The translations under genes and the position numbers were made by a program. A DNA stretch of 7,106 nucleotides from the NCBI GenBank assembly GCA_030668065.1, contig DAOUUS010000081.1, positions 1-7,106 of the forward strand. Direction: 5' to 3'. Below the pieces are notes generated by a model, which did no database searches, had not been told where the DNA came from, and worked only from the letters and a program-made list of their open reading frames with translations. This DNA is from Candidatus Methanophagales archaeon (GTDB taxonomy: Archaea; Halobacteriota; Syntropharchaeia; Alkanophagales; Methanospirareceae). Shown one piece after another: positions 1 to 4,998 of this stretch (position 1 is its first letter; each line of letters starts with the position of its first letter).

Positions 1-464
1 CACCAGTTCTGCCAGTATCATTTCATCAAAAACGCTGGTAATTTCATGGAAAAAGAGAACAGATAAAGAAGTTCTGGGGCGGGTTGTTTCATACATATGA
101 TCACGATTGTATCCGCCGGACCAACAACGACATGGAGCGATTCATCTGGGAGCTAAGAAAAAAGTGGAAAAGAATGACCGGTTGTACACGTATTGATGAA
201 TGGATTGCATTCCGCGCTCCGACAGGAATTTACATGTTCAATTTGATTGGTAGCGATCCACCCTTAAAAGGACTTGGCTTTTCTGCTGATCCGACTGAAA
301 TGCTATCTTCGGTTTCCTATGAATCGTATAGGCGATGTATGGGGGAATATGAGGAAAAAAAAGGGGATGATCGAGTTAGAAGAAGGGCAAATCACGATGT
401 AGAAACAGTGTTGGAAGAGGTTGAAAGAATGAATAGCAAAGTTTCTAAAGGGAGTGGGTTGTGA
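1..464 (+). pseudogene. Degraded transposase remnant (C-terminal pieces, frameshifted)
   Basis: Two pieces of one DDE-type transposase lie here in different frames. Frame 1 enters from outside the window and reads HQFCQYHFIKNAGN before a stop at 64-66; a Cys-x-x-His-Phe-x-Lys pattern like this is typical of the region before the last catalytic acid of many transposases. Frame 3, open from 42 to the stop at 462-464, reads HTYDHDCIRRTNNDMERF and then a basic stretch ending in RMTG. TNN-x-x-E-R-F is the conserved C-terminal signature of such enzymes. The residues that normally separate these blocks are missing, so the gene has an internal deletion as well as a frameshift and is inactive. The only start in frame 3 is a TTG at 84 without a ribosome site. 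It ends where the CHAT gene of the opposite strand is cut. I cannot name the IS family, and no clear terminal inverted repeat is visible. Confidence 0.75.
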
Positions 465-1313
465 AACTATGGGTCCCCAGCCGAGGACAGTAGAAACATG
501 CCCGGAAACAAGATGATGTGCAAACGAGAGAGCAGCAACATGTTCCGGAGCTTCACCGGTCCGACAGCCGGAAAGGAATACCAGTCCGGGCAGGTTCAAA
601 CGGAGCTTTTTCCATAGTTGTGCCGGTTTCACCGGCATAGCAAAACCCTCGTCATCCTCCATCCAGAAAATTGGGGTGCCTTCTTTATCTATATCCGCAT
701 GACCTGTGATATTGACGATATCGTATTCATTCGTGTCAAGCCACTCGCCAAGTCCTTCCAACGAGCCGGTATCTTCTACGTCTATATCTACCGGTAAATC
801 TTTTGTTACTTCAAAGAGGGTGTCCTCTTCTTTCTCGAATTCAAGCACAGGAGGGGTATCCCACGGTGAACACGCCATGAACAATATCTTTAAAGGACGA
901 TTCTCAGGTTCTGGCTGCCTTTTTATACCACGGTCCGAGACGCGCCGTATAAGAGGTATCTGAGAAGGAACGAGGAAATCAGTATGATAGAGCAATTCAA
1001 AGGGTAAGTTGGATGCGGGACCTTCTGCTTTCACTATCAGTTGGAATGGTTCACCATAATCTTCAGCTTCTTTAAGTGCTCTTAGCAGCGTCTGTCTATC
1101 GCCGTTAAGAAGGGTAAAAAGTTGCTTTCCTATTTGTCTTGACAGAGCAGGCGATTTATTCCACTTGAAATCCCAAGTCTGGTCTTCCAGTTGGTGTATC
1201 TCGTCCCAATTGACAGGGCTCGTATCATGAGTGCCATCTGGCAATGTGCGAGTGAGCGATAATTCTTCTTTTCCCTTTGTGTGGTGGAATTCTGCCTGGT
1301 ATGTTCCGGGCAT
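303..1313 (-). CDS. CHAT-domain (caspase-like) protein, 3'-truncated by transposase remnant
   Basis: CHAT domains are caspase/separase-fold cysteine peptidases, often N-terminal to nucleotide-binding or TPR regions and found in signalling or immune-type proteins. Here residues 1-135 form a leader with the CHAT-associated pattern LPFELLYH (103-110). The peptidase core spans about 141-280: strand LKILFMACSP (141-150), catalytic His205 in ITGHAD and catalytic Cys250 in LSGCRTGE, followed by SFAHHLVSGHVSTVLGWG. Homology stops there. Residue 284 is encoded by the complement of the transposase stop codon, so residues ~283-336 are antisense transposase sequence and not native. The domain therefore lacks its last secondary-structure elements and any effector or repeat region. 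The ATG at 1313 is supported by GGAG seven bases upstream and TATA-like boxes at 1334-1358. The peptidase assignment is firm; activity of the truncated product is doubtful, and the substrate is unknown. Confidence 0.82.
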   Translation of the reverse strand: MPGTYQAEFHHTKGKEELSLTRTLPDGTHDTSPVNWDEIHQLEDQTWDFKWNKSPALSRQIGKQLFTLLNGDRQTLLRALKEAEDYGEPFQLIVKAEGPASNLPFELLYHTDFLVPSQIPLIRRVSDRGIKRQPEPENRPLKILFMACSPWDTPPVLEFEKEEDTLFEVTKDLPVDIDVEDTGSLEGLGEWLDTNEYDIVNITGHADIDKEGTPIFWMEDDEGFAMPVKPAQLWKKLRLNLPGLVFLSGCRTGEAPEHVAALSFAHHLVSGHVSTVLGWGPIVSQPTPFRNFAIHSFNLFQHCFYIVICPSSNSIIPFFFLIFPHTSPIRFIGNRR

Positions 1314-1331
1314 GATAATACTCCACTATAT

Positions 1332-1358
1332 CAGCATATAAGACTTTCGCAGCATATA
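1332..1358 (-). promoter_or_regulatory. TATA-like promoter region of the CHAT gene with a 9-bp direct repeat
   Basis: Read on the minus strand, TATATGCTG occurs twice, at 1350-1358 and 1332-1340, with an 18-bp period. Both copies contain a TATA-like core. The proximal copy sits roughly 20-29 bases before the ATG at 1313 and would give a near-leaderless message. The distal copy would give a leader of about 15 nt that includes the GGAG at 1321-1324. Either may be the true TATA box, and the pair could also be a regulator site. Confidence 0.4.
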
Positions 1359-1454
1359 CTTCGTTTAGAGTCTACGCATATTTATTGCGGGACATCTACG
1401 AACCCTTTGTTGGCTTTATGCATTTCCCTCACTTTTTTCCTGCATTTGTGTCCT

Positions 1455-2110
1455 TCATTTTTCTTTTTTCACCGACTCGTCTTTACGTCGTTCCCAAAAC
1501 GTCTTTTTATATGATACAACTACTATTTTGGCAATTTTCTCTTCCGGGATGATTAATTGCCTTCCACATGGGATCGTCTCAGATTCTTCTCCTTTTTCAT
1601 CTCTAACTATTATTTCAGGAGCTCCAAGTACTATCTCTCTTTTTTGCTCGTGTGTACTATATGCAGCTAACCATCCAAAATATTCGATAATGTCAGAGGT
1701 AACAATAATCCAATCGGCGTTTCTTAATGAAATCTCCCACGGAGATTGAACATAGTTCTTTCGCTCGCTGAAAAGCCATAAAGTTCTATGAAATATGTTT
1801 ACAAACCCTATTCTCAAAAATAAGGCACATAGAAAACCCACTATGATAGAAATAAGAAACAGCTCTATTATATTCCCTAGTTCAAGAAATAAGACTCCAA
1901 AGCTTCTTATTTCTTCTATTGTATCTAATTTATGATGCCATAAAAATAGTGCGTCTATTATAATAACTGAGGAATAAACTCCAGGTGCTTTTTTTCAAAT
2001 TCTGAGAACTTACGACTTGTGCCAAATAGATGTATGGCGAGGTTTACCGAGATGAATCCAGGCACAATTAATATAAGTGTGACTATCAGTTCTTCTGCGG
2101 AAAAAGACAT
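1455..2110 (-). pseudogene. DUF6338-like membrane protein, split by a -1 frameshift (218 codons when joined)
   Basis: The ATG at 2110 follows GAGGGG five bases upstream. Frame 0 reads MSFSAEELIVTLILIVPGFI and continues to EKK, then stops at 1958-1960 after 50 codons. Shifting -1 at the A7 run (1989-1995) gives EKK-APGVYSSV and stays open to the stop at 1455, for 218 residues in all. Hydrophobic segments lie at about 7-26, 45-58 and 80-105. A soluble C-terminal domain follows (SPWEISLRNADWIIV, then GWLAAYST), ending in a strand with EEKIAKIVVVSY. An N-terminal IVPGF-type membrane segment, internal helices and a C-terminal small beta domain with a W-x-x-x-L...V...G-W pattern resemble DUF6338. 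That match is from memory and moderate. No function is known to me. The gene lies 22 nt after a small gene and 141 nt before the CHAT gene on the same strand. The shift may be a mutation, a sequencing error or programmed. Confidence 0.6.
1988..1994 (-). other. A_AAA_AAG slippery heptamer at the frameshift
   Basis: On the minus strand the zero-frame codons are GAA AAA AAG CAC, so the heptamer A AAA AAG is in exactly the register used for -1 ribosomal slippage. Slippage would place AAA AAA in the ribosome and continue with GCA CCT GGA, the frame that carries the rest of the membrane protein. No convincing downstream stem or upstream Shine-Dalgarno stimulator is visible. Loss of one A from an original A8 run explains the data equally well. 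Confidence 0.5.
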
Positions 2111-2132
2111 CGCAACCCCTCATCCTTCTACA

Positions 2133-2291
2133 TTAACTTTTAGAGTCACTTGAACTATTCTCTATGCTTTTATCCTTGGGTGCACCACGAGGAATCTCTG
2201 GTTTGTCACCAGGTTTTCCTCGACCGCTCGCTTTCTCTACCACTTCAGAAAATGTCGCTGTTGATGGTTCTGCTGAATCTTCATTCGTCAT
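2133..2291 (-). CDS. Small hydrophilic hypothetical protein (52 aa)
   Basis: This short frame starts at ATG 2291 and stops at 2133, reading MTNEDSAEPSTATFSEVVEK, then a Gly/Pro/Lys-rich stretch with the run KPEIPRGAPKDKS and a Ser/Asp-rich tail. It has no hydrophobic segment, cysteine or recognisable domain, and looks disordered apart from a possible short helix at FSEVVEKAS (14-22). Evidence that it is real: an archaeal TATA box lies about 45 bases upstream, GTGAT lies five bases before the ATG, codon third positions are mixed as in the neighbours, and the stop is 22 nt before the start of the DUF6338-like gene. A GTG at 2300 in the same frame is an alternative start. It may be an accessory partner of the membrane protein; that is inferred from position alone. 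I do not recognise the family. Confidence 0.5.
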   Translation of the reverse strand: MTNEDSAEPSTATFSEVVEKASGRGKPGDKPEIPRGAPKDKSIENSSSDSKS

Positions 2292-2335
2292 TTTTATCAC
2301 AATTTATATTAGGATAGTACATAATAGTCACGCGA

Positions 2336-2346
2336 CTTATAAAAGC
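2336..2346 (-). promoter_or_regulatory. TATA box for the small-gene/DUF6338-like transcription unit
   Basis: The minus strand reads AAATGCTTTTATAAG, an A-rich BRE-like element followed by a TTTATAAG-type archaeal TATA box. A start site about 25 bases downstream would leave a leader of roughly 25 nt before the ATG at 2291. The core is nearly symmetric, so use in the plus direction toward the hairpin at 2402 cannot be excluded. Confidence 0.5.
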
Positions 2347-2401
2347 ATTTCGATCTTTTTTCCCAACATGGAAAAATAGCGGAATGAAAGAAAACTACAA
2401 A

Positions 2402-2477
2402 TCCTGTTCTGTGTAGGTGGGGCTCATAGCCCCTCTGGGCGGAGGTGACTATGAGCGCTACCAGGCAAAACAGAATC
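2402..2477 (-). terminator. Long imperfect hairpin with a competing short hairpin, downstream of the argG operon
   Basis: The arms CTGTT/AACAG, GGTGG/CTACC (one G-T wobble nearby) and the perfect 8-bp GCTCATAG (2422-2429)/CTATGAGC (2449-2456) enclose an apical CCTC/GAGG stem, making a stem-loop of about 76 nt. The left inner arm can instead fold on itself as GGGGCT-CAT-AGCCCC (2419-2433), so two structures exclude each other. On the minus strand the element lies about 40 nt past the stop of the last argG-operon gene and is followed by T-rich sequence (near 2385-2401 and 2368-2378). This suits a 3' end or terminator. It could also be an independent small RNA or a mobile repeat; strand is uncertain. 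Confidence 0.45.
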
Positions 2478-2516
2478 GGTATTTATTTACCCGGTACCCC
2501 TCAGAAGGTTTAATAC

Positions 2517-2891
2517 CTATACTTTCTCCGCACCCCTATCAACCGCCTCCTCTACAGACGCCAAATCCTTCATTATAAAGACTCGCTCCTTTTCTCCTTC
2601 TGATGAGTCAATCGAATTTCTTAGTATTGGTGCATACTTCTTAAACCGGTCTATTTTTACTGTGTACTCGGCTGTATCCTCAATTGTGACAGTATCAAAG
2701 CCATTCTCCTTTAGATAACTCGTTACTTTACTCCGCTCGCCTTCGTCTTTAAGCTCAAACCTGTATTTCGGCCGGTTGTAGTATTCCGACAACCCATCAA
2801 ACAGTTCGCGGTCTCCGAAAAAATATTTGAAGCACCACAAATCACCAATTTTAAAAATATTTATTTTCTCGCCTTTTACATCTTCACTCAT
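2517..2891 (-). CDS. Conserved-looking hypothetical protein, 124 aa, last gene of the argG operon
   Basis: I do not recognise this protein. It is soluble, mixed alpha/beta and strongly charged. Residues 1-40 contain an aromatic-rich stretch (GDLWCFKYFFGDRELF, 16-31). Residues 42-95 read like a beta-alpha-beta unit: KYRFELKDEGERSKVTSYLK, then GFDTVTIEDTAEYTVKIDRF. The end holds a strand-helix segment (VFIMKDLASVEEAVDRGAEKV, 104-124). There is no signal peptide, membrane helix or metal-binding cluster. The ATG at 2891 is fixed by AAGGAGG at 2900-2906, which lies in the 17-nt gap after the argG stop, so it is almost certainly co-transcribed with argG. The middle part could be a small ligand-binding or regulatory fold, but that is a guess and no arginine-related function should be assumed. 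Confidence 0.8.
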   Translation of the reverse strand: MSEDVKGEKINIFKIGDLWCFKYFFGDRELFDGLSEYYNRPKYRFELKDEGERSKVTSYLKENGFDTVTIEDTAEYTVKIDRFKKYAPILRNSIDSSEGEKERVFIMKDLASVEEAVDRGAEKV

Positions 2892-2899
2892 AGTTTCTT

Positions 2900-2906
2900 C
2901 CTCCTT
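2900..2906 (-). promoter_or_regulatory. Strong Shine-Dalgarno site for the 124-aa gene
   Basis: AAGGAGG on the minus strand starts eight bases before the ATG at 2891 and sits wholly between the argG stop and that ATG. It fixes the start and shows that the gene is translated independently within the operon message. Confidence 0.75.
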
Positions 2907-2908
2907 TT

Positions 2909-4090
2909 TTATTTCTTTTTTGTAGCAGTACGGATTTTTGAAGCCATCCTCGACTGGAACCCGTGGTACGCCGAGAAGCCTTCTGCTCCTTCCTGCTCAA
3001 GTTTCACATCAAACGAAACGTCCTTAGAATATATTCCGTCTGGTGATTCTCGCCCCACTACACTTGCAACACCCTTCTCCAATTTCACATATTCCGTGCC
3101 GTTCACTCTTTCCTGTGTCTTATCCACGAAGGCATTGAGACACTCAAAAAGCGGGTCCATGACCAAACCTTGATATACCAGCTCACTCCACGTTTTATCC
3201 GCGAAATCCTTGAACCTTAGCTCGTTCCGAGTTAAAACTAGCTGCTCGAGGTCTCGATGCGCACGCAACAATATCGTGGCTGCTGGATGCTCGTAGGTCT
3301 CCCTCGCTTTGTAGCCAAGAACTCGATCTTCGATCATATCTGTCCTACCAATCCCGTGTTTGCCGCCTATTTCGTTCAGTTTCTGTATCAGCGAAATACC
3401 GTCCATCTTCGTACCATTCAACGAAACGGGCAGTCCTTGTTCAAATCCGATTTTTATGAGCTCGGCCGTTTCGGGCGCCTTAGCCACAGAAACCGTCCAC
3501 TGGTATATCTCTTCCGGCGGAATGTAAGAAGGCTCTTCTAACTCACTTCCCTCTATGCTCCTGCTCCATATGTTCTCGTCCACGCTCCATCTCTTCTCGG
3601 TTTCAAAGGAAATGCCATGCTCCTGTGCGTATTTCTGCTCTTCTTCCCGCGTCAAATTCAGCTCTCTCATTGGTGCGATTACATCAAATTCCGATGTTCT
3701 GAATACCGCGTCAAACCTGAGCTGGTCGTTGCCCTTACCTGTGCAGCCATGCGCTACGGCATCTGCTTTTTCGCCGTTCGCAACTTCCACCACCTTCTTC
3801 GCTATCAATGGTCTCGCGATCGCAGTGCCAAGCACGTATCCCTCGTAATTACCGTTCGCTTTTATCAACCGAAAGATATAATCAGTCACGAACTCGTCCA
3901 GGGCATCTATTACTTTGTGCCTATCACTCAGCTTCTCTGCCCGGGCCTTCGCTTCTTTTATGTCCGCTTCCGGCTGTCCTACATCCACCATTACTGCAAT
4001 CACTTCGTCGTATCCGTAATGCTCTCTTAGCAACGGGATGCAGACCGAAGTGTCCAATCCACCGGAATATGCAAGCACTACTTTCTTCAT
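2909..4090 (-). CDS. argG: Argininosuccinate synthase
   Basis: This cytoplasmic enzyme joins citrulline and aspartate, using ATP, to form argininosuccinate in arginine synthesis. The 393-residue length is normal for the family. The N-terminal PP-loop ATP-binding motif AYSGGLDTS is at 7-15. The nucleotide/citrulline-binding segment HGCTGKGNDQLRF is at 114-126. DENIWSRSIEGSELEEP (171-187) and EIGGKHGIGRTDMIEDRVLG (240-259) are signature blocks of the synthetase domain, followed by YEHPAATILL (266-275). No key residue is missing. The ATG overlaps the TGA of the upstream flavoredoxin-like gene by four bases (ATGA at 4087-4090), and only a weak GAG precedes it, so translation is probably coupled. 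The 124-aa gene follows 17 nt later. argH, the next pathway step, is not in this window. Confidence 0.97.
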   Translation of the reverse strand: MKKVVLAYSGGLDTSVCIPLLREHYGYDEVIAVMVDVGQPEADIKEAKARAEKLSDRHKVIDALDEFVTDYIFRLIKANGNYEGYVLGTAIARPLIAKKVVEVANGEKADAVAHGCTGKGNDQLRFDAVFRTSEFDVIAPMRELNLTREEEQKYAQEHGISFETEKRWSVDENIWSRSIEGSELEEPSYIPPEEIYQWTVSVAKAPETAELIKIGFEQGLPVSLNGTKMDGISLIQKLNEIGGKHGIGRTDMIEDRVLGYKARETYEHPAATILLRAHRDLEQLVLTRNELRFKDFADKTWSELVYQGLVMDPLFECLNAFVDKTQERVNGTEYVKLEKGVASVVGRESPDGIYSKDVSFDVKLEQEGAEGFSAYHGFQSRMASKIRTATKKK

Positions 4091-4626
4091 TTCGCTCTTT
4101 TATAGTTCACCGCTTTCATATCCACGGCAAAAGTTGGCCCTGCTATGTGCCCTAATAAATCCTGCGCCGCTATCACATCATTCCAAGACTTTTCCTGTAC
4201 TCCCACTGCCAATACTCTACCAACTATCCATATATGATTCCCAAGCTCTATGCTCTTCTCCTGTTTGCACTCTATCCATGCCTTTGCCTCTTTTATACGA
4301 GGCGGCTTCACCATCTTCGCTTTCTCTGCTGTTAGCCCTGCATGCTCTATTTCATTGTCCTCATACGGATAATCAGTTTCCAGAACGTGCATCAGGTCTC
4401 CAAAGTCTTTCCCTGCCACATTCACCACAAACTCACCATTTTCCTGGATGTTCTTCCACGTATCGTGTGCGGGGTTGCACGAGAACCCGTACAACGGCGG
4501 TTCAAAGCTAACCGGCGTATTCAAACTGAATGGCGCTGCATTTGGGATACCCTTCTCTGATATTGTCGTAATGACTACCACTGGTCGAACAAGCAGTTTC
4601 GGGAATGCGTTTACTTCGAGTTCCAT
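4087..4626 (-). CDS. Flavin reductase-like (flavoredoxin family) FMN-binding protein
   Basis: The 179 residues match the flavin reductase-like domain with a split-barrel FMN-binding fold, seen in flavoredoxins and in oxidoreductases of strict anaerobes. Visible blocks are RPVVVITTISEKGIPNAAPF (14-33), SLNTPVSFEPPLYGFSC (34-50) and HDTWKNIQENGEFVVNV (54-70); these are the usual barrel strands and flavin phosphate/isoalloxazine contacts. A later strand, NHIWIVGRVLAVGV (130-143), closes the barrel. It is cytoplasmic, without a signal peptide or iron-sulfur motif. The ATG at 4626 is supported by GAGGAG at 4634-4639 and a TATA box near 4668. Its stop overlaps the argG start. The electron donor and substrate cannot be read from the sequence, and a direct link to arginine synthesis is not implied. 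It is the first gene of the operon. Confidence 0.9.
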   Translation of the reverse strand: MELEVNAFPKLLVRPVVVITTISEKGIPNAAPFSLNTPVSFEPPLYGFSCNPAHDTWKNIQENGEFVVNVAGKDFGDLMHVLETDYPYEDNEIEHAGLTAEKAKMVKPPRIKEAKAWIECKQEKSIELGNHIWIVGRVLAVGVQEKSWNDVIAAQDLLGHIAGPTFAVDMKAVNYKRAK

Positions 4627-4633
4627 TTTTTAT

Positions 4634-4671
4634 CTCCTCTTTTATTAACCTCTAACTACACAGATTTTATA
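4634..4671 (-). promoter_or_regulatory. Promoter and ribosome site of the flavoredoxin-argG operon
   Basis: The minus strand carries GGTATAAAAT (TATA core 4664-4671) about 40 bases before the ATG at 4626. A start site near 4642-4645 would give a short leader that just contains AGAGGAG (GAGGAG at 4634-4639, seven bases before the ATG from GGAG). This is the only promoter seen for the three-gene operon. Confidence 0.6.
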
Positions 4672-4679
4672 CCATTAGG

Positions 4680-4960
4680 TGTACCAACTATTAAAGGATT
4701 CCTATATTGAATAGTACTGATGTGTATATGTAAATGCGAAAAATTGCGACTGTCTAGATCAATTGCGGATAGCAGCCGGGTTGTATATGAATTCACCGAT
4801 GTTATCGCGTTTTAGCCGTTACTTTTTATTGCGCGGAAGGCGTTATTTAGTTAAGCATCAAACACGAGCTTTTGCATGTAACAGAAAACGAAGTAGGCGT
4901 GAGCGGGCTGATGGTTGCATTTTAAGCTAAGCACAAAGAACTTTCTGATTTGACGAGTCG
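4680..4960. other. Divergent intergenic region without a recognisable gene
   Basis: Between the operon promoter (minus strand) and the promoter of the gene at 4999 (plus strand) I see no frame with coding character on either strand; the longest is about 20 codons without a ribosome site. There is no tRNA, no CRISPR repeat and no convincing C/D or H/ACA box pair. AATTGCG occurs twice (near 4742 and 4760), which is probably chance. The region likely holds only upstream regulatory sequence. Confidence 0.5.
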
Positions 4961-4961
4961 C

Positions 4962-4976
4962 GAAAAGTATTTAAAT
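4962..4976 (+). promoter_or_regulatory. BRE/TATA promoter of a leaderless gene
   Basis: GAAAAGTATTTAAAT combines an A-rich BRE with a TATA core at 4969-4976, centred about 27 bases before the ATG at 4999. That spacing places the transcription start at or beside the ATG. The 20 bases before the ATG contain no purine-rich ribosome site, which supports leaderless translation and this choice of start. Confidence 0.65.
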
Positions 4977-4998
4977 TTGAAACCATTTTTTTACTGAT

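Noticed and set aside
84..464. Intact 126-aa plus-strand gene
   Set aside because: It begins at a TTG without a ribosome site, and a different frame immediately upstream encodes an earlier piece of the same transposase. It is a fragment, not a gene.
2164..2379. Plus-strand 71-aa open frame
   Set aside because: It lies antisense to the better supported 52-aa minus-strand gene and its TATA box, and has no ribosome site.
2402..2477. H/ACA guide RNA or tRNA at the hairpin
   Set aside because: No ACA lies at the right place after the lower stem, no tandem G-A kink-turn is present, and there is no T-arm or acceptor pairing.
3257..4511. Several plus-strand open frames of 94-157 codons across argG and the flavoredoxin-like gene
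   Set aside because: They are antisense shadows of two firmly identified minus-strand genes; their products are Ser/Leu/His-rich with no family resemblance.
4680..4960. C/D box small RNA (TGATG-like strings near 4718 and 4909)
   Set aside because: No matching D box at suitable spacing and no C'/D' pair were found; short matches are expected by chance.
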